DNA of 64,000 nucleotides from GCA-2712985 sp964515905 (lineage in GTDB: Bacteria; Pseudomonadota; Alphaproteobacteria; UBA7887). The notes beneath the pieces are model-generated. The model was not told the DNA's origin. It worked only from the letters and a program-made list of their open reading frames with translations, and made no database searches. The translations under genes and the position numbers were made by a program. The DNA lies in NCBI GenBank assembly GCA_964515905.1, contig CAZEWK010000086.1, positions 1-64,000 of the forward strand. Reading direction: 5' to 3'. This document shows positions 9,752 to 18,232 of the stretch, in pieces. Within the stretch, counting starts at the first letter, position 1, and each line of letters begins with the position of its first letter.

Positions 9752-10738
9752 ATGAGATTCCAAAACCTACGTGTAGGGGTTGTTGGGTGTGGTTATTGGG
9801 GAAAACATCTGCTGCGCAACTTCTTCGAACTGGGCGCATTAGCTGCGATAGTCGATACGGACCAAAAACAAACCTCCCAATACACAGATATGTATGGTGT
9901 TCCTGCACGAACTTGGGACAAATTGCTCTCGGATAATTCTATTGATGCTATTTCAATCGCCACCCCTGCTAAAACCCACGGGGCACTGGCCATCCAAGCG
10001 CTCAAACATGGAAAGCATGTGCTAGTGGAAAAACCTATGTCACTCGACATAAGTGAGGCTGAAACCATTATTTCGCTTTCGCGAACATACAAACTCACTG
10101 CCATGGTGGGACATCTATTACAATATCATCCAGCCTTCTTAGTACTGCGCGACCTAGTCACAAGCGGACAACTTGGAGGCCTACGATATCTTTATTCCAA
10201 CAGACTCAATTTTGGACGATTCCGAACAGAAGAAAACATCCTCTGGAGCTTTGCACCACACGATATCTCGATGATCTTGGCCTTAACAAACAGTGCACCC
10301 TGTCATGTAAGAGCCGTTGGGCAGAGTTACTTGGGAACAGGTGTCGCTGACAGCACAATTACCCACATTACCTTTGACTCAGGAGTCCAAGCACATATTT
10401 ATGTCTCCTGGTTACATCCATTTAAAGAACAAAAACTTGTCGTCATCGGGGAAAATGCCATGGCGGTGTTCGACGATACACAAGATTGGAATAAGAAGTT
10501 AATTCTATATCGACATGTAATTGGGCAAAACAGTGGTATACCTGTTGCGGAACGGGCCAATGCTAAATTCATCCCCGTAGAACCCATTGAGCCATTAAAG
10601 GAAGAATGTTCCCATTTTCTGACATGTATAGAAAAAGGTAAAAGTCCAAGGACAGATGCTTGGGAGGGACTGAAAGTTCTTCGTGTGCTAACAACTGCTC
10701 AGAAGGACTTGGATCAATCACTCGGTAAATCGGCATAA
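9752..10738 (+). CDS. wlbA: Gfo/Idh/MocA-family oxidoreductase, WlbA/WbpB-like UDP-sugar 3-dehydrogenase
   Basis: The N-terminal NAD-binding loop is VGVVGCGYWGKHLLRNF and the signature EKP follows (HGKHVLVEKPMSL). The alpha/beta dehydrogenase domain contains WSFAPHDISMIL, whose His-Asp pair fits the catalytic region of sugar oxidoreductases. In Pseudomonas and Bordetella this enzyme oxidises C3 of UDP-GlcNAcA so that an aminotransferase can install the 3-amino group. The next two genes encode exactly that aminotransferase and the N-acetyltransferase, which supports the assignment. A GTG at 9746 is an alternative start two residues longer. Confidence 0.85.
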   Translation: MRFQNLRVGVVGCGYWGKHLLRNFFELGALAAIVDTDQKQTSQYTDMYGVPARTWDKLLSDNSIDAISIATPAKTHGALAIQALKHGKHVLVEKPMSLDISEAETIISLSRTYKLTAMVGHLLQYHPAFLVLRDLVTSGQLGGLRYLYSNRLNFGRFRTEENILWSFAPHDISMILALTNSAPCHVRAVGQSYLGTGVADSTITHITFDSGVQAHIYVSWLHPFKEQKLVVIGENAMAVFDDTQDWNKKLILYRHVIGQNSGIPVAERANAKFIPVEPIEPLKEECSHFLTCIEKGKSPRTDAWEGLKVLRVLTTAQKDLDQSLGKSA

Positions 10739-10742
10739 AAAC

Positions 10743-11315
10743 ATGATTCATGAGTCTACCTACATTGACGATAATACTACCATCGGAATTAACACTCGTA
10801 TTTGGCATTTCTGCCATATACTTACTGACACACGAATTGGGAAGAATTGTACTATTGGTCAAAATGTTATGATTGGCCCAAACGTGACTATAGGCGACGG
10901 ATGCAAGATCCAAAATAATGTTAGTATATATAAGGGCATAACGCTCGAAGATGGCGTATTTGTGGGCCCTTCGGCAGTTTTTACCAACGTTAACACGCCG
11001 CGAGCACATATTGATCGCATGTCAGAACTCGAATCCACTTATGTTTGCCGAGGGGCCTCTATCGGCGCGAACGCCACCATCGTGTGCGGAACCAAGATTG
11101 GAGCGTTTGCTTTTATCGCGGCCGGTGCAGTAGTCACAAAAGACGTATTTCCCCATTCACTTGTTGCTGGCGTCCCCGCTCGTCATGTCGGTTGGGTCGG
11201 CCATGCCGGAGAACGACTCCAAAATGAATCTGGCGCAGCTACTTTTGTGTGTCCACGGACGGGTCGCCGCTATTCCCTGGTAAATCCAGATACCCTATTA
11301 GAAATCACTGACTAG
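10743..11315 (+). CDS. wbpD: WbpD-like UDP-2-acetamido-3-amino-sugar N-acetyltransferase
   Basis: This 190-residue left-handed beta-helix protein shows hexapeptide repeats (for example IGKNCTIGQNVMIGPNVTIG) over roughly residues 12-130. It is close in design to WbpD/WlbB, which acetylates the 3-amino group of UDP-GlcNAc3NA with acetyl-CoA. The C-terminal SLVAGVPARHVGWVGHAGER is typical of that group. Its gene follows the oxidoreductase by four bases and precedes the aminotransferase by 33, reproducing the dehydrogenase-acetyltransferase-aminotransferase order of the B-band LPS pathway. Confidence 0.88.
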   Translation: MIHESTYIDDNTTIGINTRIWHFCHILTDTRIGKNCTIGQNVMIGPNVTIGDGCKIQNNVSIYKGITLEDGVFVGPSAVFTNVNTPRAHIDRMSELESTYVCRGASIGANATIVCGTKIGAFAFIAAGAVVTKDVFPHSLVAGVPARHVGWVGHAGERLQNESGAATFVCPRTGRRYSLVNPDTLLEITD

Positions 11316-11348
11316 AAACTAACATAATTCCTTTATTAGCTTAGCCAT

Positions 11349-12491
11349 ATGGAAACTCATAGCCCAATCCCCTTTGTAGATATCCAGACCCATCGGCAAT
11401 ATATCGGTGAGGCCATAGATGAGGCAATCGCGCAGGTCATGACTCATGGGAAATACATTATGGGTCCTGAAATCCAAGAGTTGGAAACCACATTATCCGA
11501 TCGTGTTGAAGGCAGAAATGTCATTACGTGCGCAAACGGGACCGACGCTCTACATCTTTGCCTACGTGCTTTCGATGTTAATAAAAATGACGCTATTTTT
11601 GTTCCGGCGTTTACATTCGCAGCAACGGCCGAGGCTATATGCCTTGCAGGAGGGACACCTGTTTTTGTCGACATAGATCCTAAGACCTATAACATCTCGC
11701 CTGAGAGCCTTGAAGATAGCATTAAAATGATTTTAAAGGATCGCTCATTGAAACCAACAGGGATACTATCGGTTGATCTATTTGGACAACCCGCCGCCTA
11801 TCCCATTTTAGAAACAATAAGTGATAGATACAACTTATGGATTTTGGAAGATGCGGCTCAGGCTTTGGGCGCCAATCTTAACAAAAAACCATGTGGAGCC
11901 TATGGACTCGCTGGAACCACAAGCTTCTTCCCTGCCAAACCCTTAGGTGCATACGGAGATGGTGGGGCCATATTTGTGGACGACAACTCACTAGCTGACA
12001 AAATTCGATCACTTCGCCTTCACGGAAAAGGAAGTGATAAATATGAAAATATTCACATTGGCATGAATAGCCGACTGGACACACTGCAAGCTGCGGTTTT
12101 ACTCCAAAAGGTGAAACTATTCGACACCGAAGTTGACGCCAGAAATAGGGTAGCCCGTCGTTATTCATCCCTTCTCAAAGGGATAGTAGAAACACCCGAG
12201 ATCATAGCTGAGGCAAACAGCGTCTGGGCGCAATATACTATTCGAACCAGCAGGCGAAATGAGCTAATGAGCTCTCTACGACAAACTGGAATTCCTACCG
12301 CTATTTATTATCCAACAACTTTGCAGAATCTCCCTGCTTACCAGGCTTTTCCCGTCGCTCCAAACGGGACTCCGGCAGCTTTAGTAGCCAGTACTGAAGT
12401 GATAAGCCTCCCTCTACACCCATACCTTACTGAAACCATCCAAGACCGGATCGTCGCTGAGATTTGCAGATTTTTCGAAGCCTCAGTGTAA
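11349..12491 (+). CDS. wbpE: DegT/DnrJ/EryC1-family aminotransferase, WbpE-like
   Basis: This PLP-dependent sugar aminotransferase has 380 residues. The start IPFVDIQTHRQYIGEAIDEA and the block YIMGPEIQELE are typical of the family. The PLP-phosphate region is TCANGTDALHLCL. The aspartate that binds the pyridine nitrogen is in ILEDAAQALGA, and the Schiff-base lysine is in SFFPAKPLGAYGDGG. With the preceding WlbA and WbpD homologues it should convert a 3-keto UDP-hexosamine or uronate to the 3-amino sugar using glutamate. No UDP-GlcNAc 6-dehydrogenase (WbpA) is in the window, so whether the product is a uronate is open. Confidence 0.88.
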   Translation: METHSPIPFVDIQTHRQYIGEAIDEAIAQVMTHGKYIMGPEIQELETTLSDRVEGRNVITCANGTDALHLCLRAFDVNKNDAIFVPAFTFAATAEAICLAGGTPVFVDIDPKTYNISPESLEDSIKMILKDRSLKPTGILSVDLFGQPAAYPILETISDRYNLWILEDAAQALGANLNKKPCGAYGLAGTTSFFPAKPLGAYGDGGAIFVDDNSLADKIRSLRLHGKGSDKYENIHIGMNSRLDTLQAAVLLQKVKLFDTEVDARNRVARRYSSLLKGIVETPEIIAEANSVWAQYTIRTSRRNELMSSLRQTGIPTAIYYPTTLQNLPAYQAFPVAPNGTPAALVASTEVISLPLHPYLTETIQDRIVAEICRFFEASV

Positions 12492-12492
12492 G

Positions 12493-13677
12493 TTGAACGC
12501 AGTGTCCTTAAAATCTGAGCCCCTAGAAATTCTAATATTGATTGGTTCACTTGATATAGGTGGTACCGAACGACATTTGTGCCAAGTACTGCCATTGCTC
12601 AATAACCATAAACTTCACTTTACTGTCGCAACGTTTCATCACCGCGGACTTCTAGCCTCAACGATTGAAGAGCGAGGAGTAGAAGTTATTAATCCATGTT
12701 TTCCGACTTGGATACAAAATTCTCGCGTGTTTCATATGTTTGCCACCGTCTGGTGGTTATCCAAACTATTAAAGAAACGGCGCCCGGACATTATTCATAT
12801 GTTTTTACCTGCTGCATATCTTTTAGGGGGACTCTGTGCGATGTTTTCAGGGGTTCCTACACGAATAATGAGCCGACGCAGTCTAAATATTTACCAAAAA
12901 CGTCATCCTATTTTGACTCGAGTAGAAACTTGGCTTCATAAATACATGGACCTTCTAATTGGCAATAGCACAGCGGTAGTCGATGAACTGAAAGAAGAAG
13001 TAGGCACAAGGAACACAGAAATTAAGCTTATACACAACGGGATTGATACCATTCCTTTCGACAATGCATTGCCACGATGGAAAATTCGTTCAGACTTAAA
13101 TATTCCCGACAGTACTTTTGTTATTATCTTCGTTGCTAACATCATCCCTTATAAGGGACACTCTGACTTAATTGATGCTCTAAAGCATGTGGCCTCCAAA
13201 TTTCCAAACCCTTGGCAGTTGATATGTGTAGGACGCGATGATGGCCCACTCAGTCAATTAAGAGGAAAAATTAAGCGGTTGGGCCTACAAGATAACGTTG
13301 TTTGGCTGGGACCTAGAAGCGATATCCCGGACTTACTTTGCGCCGGAGATATAGCCGTACTACCTTCTCACGAAGAAGGGATGTCAAACGTTGTACTGGA
13401 AAGTATGGCAGCAAGACTACCAACGGTCACAACCAAGGTCGGTGGCAACACGGACATGGTGGTCCATGGCAAAACAGGCCTAGTGGTTCCACCAAAAGCC
13501 CCATGCAAGCTGGGCCATGCAATTGTGACACTAGCTACTGATAAAAGACAACGCACCTATATGGGAAACGCGGGACGCCAACGAGTAGAAGACAACTTTT
13601 CCTTAGAAAGGTGCGTCAAAGGGTATCACGAAGTGTATCTATCCTTCCACACCAACTCAGCTATAAACCAGGAATAA
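12493..13677 (+). CDS. glycosyltransferase, GT4 family
   Basis: The protein has 394 residues. The donor and acceptor loop is SLDIGGTERHLCQVLP. The C-terminal domain begins VIIFVANIIPYKGHSDLIDAL and contains ALPSHEEGMSNVVLESMA-type residues (seen as VLPSHEEGMSNVVLESMA). It is a retaining GT-B transferase acting in the cytoplasm on the lipid-linked glycan. The start is a TTG one base after the preceding stop; a GTG at 12502 is an alternative. The next gene begins four bases after its stop, so it is coupled to the amidotransferase. Confidence 0.85.
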   Translation: MNAVSLKSEPLEILILIGSLDIGGTERHLCQVLPLLNNHKLHFTVATFHHRGLLASTIEERGVEVINPCFPTWIQNSRVFHMFATVWWLSKLLKKRRPDIIHMFLPAAYLLGGLCAMFSGVPTRIMSRRSLNIYQKRHPILTRVETWLHKYMDLLIGNSTAVVDELKEEVGTRNTEIKLIHNGIDTIPFDNALPRWKIRSDLNIPDSTFVIIFVANIIPYKGHSDLIDALKHVASKFPNPWQLICVGRDDGPLSQLRGKIKRLGLQDNVVWLGPRSDIPDLLCAGDIAVLPSHEEGMSNVVLESMAARLPTVTTKVGGNTDMVVHGKTGLVVPPKAPCKLGHAIVTLATDKRQRTYMGNAGRQRVEDNFSLERCVKGYHEVYLSFHTNSAINQE

Positions 13678-13681
13678 TAAA

Positions 13682-15643
13682 ATGTGCGGCGTAACCGGTT
13701 GCTTCGTAGGCTCGGACACTACGAACAAGGAGGTAATCTTCTCTTGGGTCAAACAAGCGGCCGAAGCACTTGAGCATCGCGGTCCAGACGATAGCGGTGT
13801 GTGGACTGATCATCGCTTAGGCCTAGGGTTGGGCCACCGGCGACTTTCTATTATCGATATATCACCACGCGGCCACCAACCAATGATTTCGAAGGATGAA
13901 AGGTTTGTTATTACCTATAATGGAGAAGTATATAATTTCCCAGAAATGCGCAAAGACCTCTTGGCGAACTCCGTTTCATTTACGGGGGGATCTGACACCG
14001 AAGTAGTTCTCGAAGGAATAGTTAAGTGGGGGCTCCTAGCGACACTGCAACGAGCAGACGGGATGTTCGCCCTAGCCCTCTGGGATCGTAAACAAAATCA
14101 CCTTTACCTCGCTCGTGACCGGTTTGGCCAAAAGCCTCTGTACTACGGCTGGGCCAACAACACTTTCATATTTGGATCGACCCTCAATGCTTTGAGACAG
14201 TTTCCCGATTTTAGTGCAGATATTGATCAAAACTCACTGTCTCTGTTATTGCGCCATAGCAATATTCCTGCCCCTTATACAATTTATCAAAATTGTTGGA
14301 AGCTACTTCCGGGTACAATCCTCACTGTCACCCCAGAATCTGTCAGACAACATAATATTCCACCCCCCAAAGAATACTGGTCCATCGAAAAATCTGCTGC
14401 TTCTGTCAACCGCAGGTCGTCCAAACTTTGCAAGGAAGAAGCGCTCGAAAATTTAAAGGATACCCTTCAACACTCTATAAAAAACTGTATGTTATCTGAC
14501 GTCCCCTTAGGAGCATTCCTTTCTGGTGGGATAGACTCATCGATTGTAGCTGCCATAATGCAAGAGCAGAGCAATCATCAAGTCCAAACCTTTTCTATTG
14601 GCTTTTCAGAAAGTGCCTATGATGAAGCTCATTACGCGAAAAGGGTTGCTGAGCATTTAGGTACTGATCATACAGAGCTATACATTACTGCACGAGAAGC
14701 CCAGGAAGTTATCCCTGATTTACCGATAATATACGACGAACCTTTTGCAGACTCGTCACAAATTCCAACTTATTTGGTATCTAAATTAGCACGTGAGCAA
14801 GTGACCGTGTGCCTTTCCGGCGATGGAGGAGATGAATTATTTGGTGGATACAATCGATACACGTGGTCCCGTAATCTTCAGTTAATAATCAATACCGTAC
14901 CATTCCCAATAAGATCCGTCATAGCGAGATTCTTTCGAGCCGTTCCACCTCAATACTGGGACATATTATTCGCAAATATCGCGAAGCTTTCTTTGTCCAA
15001 GGGACATATAACCCTGGCGGGCGACAAATTGCATAAACTTTCGGAGATAATCGAAGCACCAAATAAACAAGAAATGTACTTGCGTCTAATATCACAGTGG
15101 AAAAACCCCGGCGCTGTTCTGCGAGGCACACACGAGTACCAGACCAGGGTAAGTGATTGGAACAATTGGCCAGCGATGGAGCAATTTACTGACCAAATAA
15201 TGTTGCTCGACACATTATTTTATTTGCCAAATGATATTCTGGTAAAATTGGACCGAGCTAGCATGTCGGTAGGGCTGGAAGCCCGAGTTCCCTTGCTTTC
15301 ACACACCGTCTTTGAATTTGCCTGGTCATTACCCAAAAGATTAAAAATCAACGATAATGTAGGCAAGTGGATACTTAGGGAGCTACTGAAACACTATGTC
15401 CCGCAAGCTCTTGTTGAACGTCCAAAAATGGGATTTGGTGCCCCTATAGGGAACTGGCTGCGTGGGAACCTACGTAATTGGGCAGAGGACTTATTCAACC
15501 TCAATAGTCCGATCCATGATTTATATTTTAAACCAGAAATTGTTCAACACGTTTGGAAGGACCATCTTTCCGGGCACCGAAATCACCAACATATCCTGTG
15601 GCCACTATTAATGTTTCAGGCATGGCACTCCCAGTATCATTAG
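13682..15643 (+). CDS. asnB: glutamine-dependent asparagine synthase-type amidotransferase
   Basis: The protein has 653 residues and starts MCGV, so the N-terminal nucleophile Cys2 of class II glutamine amidotransferases is present, with RGPDDSG and RRLSIIDIS following. The synthetase domain has the PP-loop SGGIDSS at 281-287 and the SGDGGDELFGGYNRY block. It could make asparagine, but within a glycan locus, next to a glycosyltransferase and the diacetamido-sugar genes, amidation of a sugar uronate (as proposed for WbpS in Pseudomonas O-antigen) is at least as likely. It starts four bases after the glycosyltransferase. Confidence 0.88.
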   Translation: MCGVTGCFVGSDTTNKEVIFSWVKQAAEALEHRGPDDSGVWTDHRLGLGLGHRRLSIIDISPRGHQPMISKDERFVITYNGEVYNFPEMRKDLLANSVSFTGGSDTEVVLEGIVKWGLLATLQRADGMFALALWDRKQNHLYLARDRFGQKPLYYGWANNTFIFGSTLNALRQFPDFSADIDQNSLSLLLRHSNIPAPYTIYQNCWKLLPGTILTVTPESVRQHNIPPPKEYWSIEKSAASVNRRSSKLCKEEALENLKDTLQHSIKNCMLSDVPLGAFLSGGIDSSIVAAIMQEQSNHQVQTFSIGFSESAYDEAHYAKRVAEHLGTDHTELYITAREAQEVIPDLPIIYDEPFADSSQIPTYLVSKLAREQVTVCLSGDGGDELFGGYNRYTWSRNLQLIINTVPFPIRSVIARFFRAVPPQYWDILFANIAKLSLSKGHITLAGDKLHKLSEIIEAPNKQEMYLRLISQWKNPGAVLRGTHEYQTRVSDWNNWPAMEQFTDQIMLLDTLFYLPNDILVKLDRASMSVGLEARVPLLSHTVFEFAWSLPKRLKINDNVGKWILRELLKHYVPQALVERPKMGFGAPIGNWLRGNLRNWAEDLFNLNSPIHDLYFKPEIVQHVWKDHLSGHRNHQHILWPLLMFQAWHSQYH

Positions 15644-15683
15644 TGCAGATAGTAGCGTGGTCTGATTTGTCAGGAGGCTTTAG

Positions 15684-16943
15684 ATGACGGTTTTTCCAAA
15701 TAGACTACGATTTCATTCTGATTCCCAAGTATTGTATGTGCTAGGACTGATGACGCCCATAGTGGCGTCTATTGCTCCGTTACAAATCTCAACTGTTGCA
15801 GTGCTTGCCGCATTGGCGGTCCTCTTGAGAAGATTAGCCGCTGGCCATATTTGGCTACCACTAAATGTAACAAAGTTGAGTGGTGTTCTATTAGCCCTAG
15901 TGCTTTGGGGAGCAATCACAACCATTTGGTCGATCGATTATTTACTAGGTATAGGCACAGCCAGCCGGTTACTCCTGGCATCATTGACACTTCTTATTCT
16001 TTTAGATGCTGTTAGCGAACTCGACGCGGAAAGTCAGAAACAATTGTATATCTGGTTGAGCCTTGGCGCTGCAATCGGAATAACTCTTACTTTGGTTTCT
16101 GTCTTTTATATCTACATTGACACTGTCTGGTTCCAACAGAAGGAAATGGCGGAACATGAGCTTAGTGCATTTAATCGAACAGCTAGTATCCTAGCGATGC
16201 TTACATGGCCTTGGGCGCTTGCTATCTATCGGTCCCGTGGGCTTATTACGGCTATTGCTTTTCTTTTGGTGGCAGCCACAACTATATACCTTCTTGCACC
16301 ATTAACGCCTTTTATAGCTTTTGGATTGGGTTGCTGTGCTTTCGTTCTTGGCTTCAAAAGAGTTCGCCTCGCAACATCATGCCTGCTAGCTGGGTTCGCC
16401 TTGTGTATAATAGTCATACCTTTTTTACCAAACCTCCTGCCGTGGCTTATCGAGGTAACCTCTGCGCACCTTGATAATCCGATAAACTTAATCCATCGCT
16501 TTGCAATTTGGCAATTTGCGTCGGAACATATTATGGCCCGACCAATAATGGGTTGGGGGCTAGATGCAGCACGGGTGTTCCCGGGTGGCAATATCGAAAT
16601 TGTTCTATTTGAAGCTCCTTCGGGACACGCAATAATGGGGCCTGCGCTACCTCTTCATACCCATAATGCAATTATTCAGATATGGCTCGAGATGGGTGTC
16701 GGTGGAGTCCTCCTCATTACAACTTTATTCTCACTAATTATAAAATCGATCAGGGATTCTGACATAAACCAGCCAGGTTCTGCGATATCTATAGCGGTAA
16801 TAACTAGCGGTTTAACGATTTCCCAATTGGGATTCGGCTTCTGGCAAGGGTGGTGGCTGGCGACTCTCGGTATCACAGCCATTTTAACAACGGCTTCGGT
16901 CCGACAATGTTCTCCTCCCGAACAAAAGGTCCGGGACCACTAA
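15684..16943 (+). CDS. O-antigen ligase/polymerase family membrane protein (WaaL/Wzy type)
   Basis: This 419-residue protein has about eleven hydrophobic helices and one larger periplasmic loop between residues about 270 and 335. The loop contains IMGWGLDAARVFPGG and LPLHTHNAIIQIWLEMGVGG. The H-x-H-N-x3-Q-x-W-x-E-x-G pattern is the Wzy_C/WaaL signature. It would join undecaprenyl-linked glycan to lipid A core, or polymerise repeat units; the two are not separable by sequence. A GGAGG-like ribosome site (TCAGGAGGCTTTAG) precedes the ATG. It is the last gene before the inverted ketosynthase. Confidence 0.82.
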   Translation: MTVFPNRLRFHSDSQVLYVLGLMTPIVASIAPLQISTVAVLAALAVLLRRLAAGHIWLPLNVTKLSGVLLALVLWGAITTIWSIDYLLGIGTASRLLLASLTLLILLDAVSELDAESQKQLYIWLSLGAAIGITLTLVSVFYIYIDTVWFQQKEMAEHELSAFNRTASILAMLTWPWALAIYRSRGLITAIAFLLVAATTIYLLAPLTPFIAFGLGCCAFVLGFKRVRLATSCLLAGFALCIIVIPFLPNLLPWLIEVTSAHLDNPINLIHRFAIWQFASEHIMARPIMGWGLDAARVFPGGNIEIVLFEAPSGHAIMGPALPLHTHNAIIQIWLEMGVGGVLLITTLFSLIIKSIRDSDINQPGSAISIAVITSGLTISQLGFGFWQGWWLATLGITAILTTASVRQCSPPEQKVRDH

Positions 16944-16953
16944 AAAGTGGTTT
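16934..16953. terminator. possible bidirectional terminator between convergent genes
   Basis: ACCACT and AGTGGT pair around an AAAA loop (16936-16951), with two flanking G-T pairs. The hairpin overlaps the TAA of the ligase gene and lies in the 24-base gap before the end of the convergent ketosynthase gene. Read on the minus strand, a run of five T falls in the loop rather than after the stem, so efficiency is doubtful. Confidence 0.35.
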
Positions 16954-16967
16954 CCCTTCTCTCTACG

Positions 16968-17915
16968 TCAAGTACGCACAATACATCCAGCCAAGGAGTA
17001 GCCAACACCAAACCCCATTAGCAACACGGTCATATTCTGTCCTAACAACCCCAAATGTTTTGCTTCTTTGATTGCAATAGGGATGGTTGCCGACACTGTA
17101 TTACCCATATTTTCGTAATTCCGAAAAACCTTGCTCTCATCCAGATTTAGTTTCCGTCGAACGCGATCTAGGACCACTTTACTCGCTTGATGGAAAACAA
17201 ACATATCAATGTCACTAAGTTTGATTTGTGCCTTATCAATTAGACGCATCACCGATGCTGGCACCTCCTTCATAGTGAAATCAAGGACCTTCGGTCCATT
17301 CATGTACAAAACCTGATCACCTACATCTGCTATACCGTCATTGTTCTTCAAGGTTAGGTTAGGTGCACCCCCCCCATCCGTAGCAAAAACAAAAGGGCCC
17401 AGGTCGCCCTTGCCATGCGAGTCTATGAGAGCAACGCTTGCACCATCGCTAAATATCGGACGACAAGTACGATCATGTAAGGAAATGTACTTGCTGTAGG
17501 CCTCTGCGCACACAAGCAGACACTTGCTTACATGACCAATCTTCATGAGGGCAGTTGCGACAGATAGACCATAAATAAATCCCGAGCACCCTTGATTCAA
17601 ATCAAAAGCAAGACAGTGCTTTGGCAAGTTAAGTCGCTCGTGCAACAAACAAGCCGTAGTAGGAATGTGAGAATCAGGAGATTGTGTCACATAAATTAAA
17701 CCATCAACACTTTGACGCTCACAATACCTAAACAAACGTTCACATGCCTCTTCAGCAAGGCTCAAAGGAGATTCATTGGAAGAAGCTATGTGGCGCTGAG
17801 CTATGCCTGTTTTAGCCAGCAAACGATCGATTTGCCAATCTGGATTGTGCTGACCTAACTCCTTTAGAGTCTCTACCTTTGAACCAAGTTTATATTCAAT
17901 AGCTGTAATCTGCAT
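16968..17915 (-). CDS. beta-ketoacyl-ACP synthase III-like protein (FabH family)
   Basis: The protein has 315 residues with the thiolase-fold triad visible: Cys110 in LNQGCSGFIYG, His242 in FVFHQASKVV and Asn272 in NYENMGNTVSA. The C-terminal GFGVGYSLAGCIV fits the family. FabH-type enzymes condense an acyl-CoA with malonyl-ACP or acylate other acceptors. Here it is the only minus-strand gene in a plus-strand glycan locus, without an ACP or ketoreductase beside it. It may supply a short acyl group for an N-acylated sugar, which is inference. Its ATG directly follows the stop of a nine-codon leader reading frame. Confidence 0.82.
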   Translation of the reverse strand: MQITAIEYKLGSKVETLKELGQHNPDWQIDRLLAKTGIAQRHIASSNESPLSLAEEACERLFRYCERQSVDGLIYVTQSPDSHIPTTACLLHERLNLPKHCLAFDLNQGCSGFIYGLSVATALMKIGHVSKCLLVCAEAYSKYISLHDRTCRPIFSDGASVALIDSHGKGDLGPFVFATDGGGAPNLTLKNNDGIADVGDQVLYMNGPKVLDFTMKEVPASVMRLIDKAQIKLSDIDMFVFHQASKVVLDRVRRKLNLDESKVFRNYENMGNTVSATIPIAIKEAKHLGLLGQNMTVLLMGFGVGYSLAGCIVRT

Positions 17916-17945
17916 TTAGTATCTCAAACACCGTACCCAAAACAT
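17916..17945 (-). CDS. putative nine-codon leader peptide upstream of the ketosynthase
   Basis: The minus strand reads MFWVRCLRY then TAA, and the ATG of the ketosynthase follows the TAA without a gap, in the same frame. The leader ATG has a good ribosome site (AAGGA, six bases upstream, 17952-17956), while the ketosynthase ATG has none of its own. Translation of the ketosynthase may depend on termination and re-initiation at this junction. It could also be chance, or an N-terminal extension ended by a recent stop mutation. Confidence 0.3.
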   Translation of the reverse strand: MFWVRCLRY

Positions 17946-17956
17946 ATATTGTCCTT

Positions 17957-18232
17957 CTTAACAAATTTAAGACTAAACGGCGGCGTTGCTGTCGTCAAAA
18001 GCTAACATAATAAGTAAAGTATTCGACATTCCCGACTTGGGTCTTTCGTCTTCTCATCATACTCCATTAATTAGATGTATCTCAGTTGGAATTATATCAC
18101 AAACCAGGACTTCTACTTCTGGACCAAGGTAGCTTGTATTATTTCCCTTTTTGAGTAAGCATAATCATCCATCCAGTGTTTGAAAACTCACTAACCAAAC
18201 CTTACGGTCATTAGCTTTTGAATATAGAACAA
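17957..18232. other. intergenic region between divergent ketosynthase and cysQ genes
   Basis: Promoters in both directions are expected here. On the minus strand TTGACG followed 17 bases later by TAGTCT is a weak candidate; on the plus strand CATAAT at 18160-18165 resembles a -10 box without a well-spaced -35. I see no repeat, hairpin or conserved RNA motif in the stretch. Confidence 0.4.

Noticed and set aside
10569..11009. 146-codon minus-strand frame across the wlbA-wbpD junction
   Set aside because: It covers two well-supported plus-strand genes, and its translation has no resemblance to a known protein.
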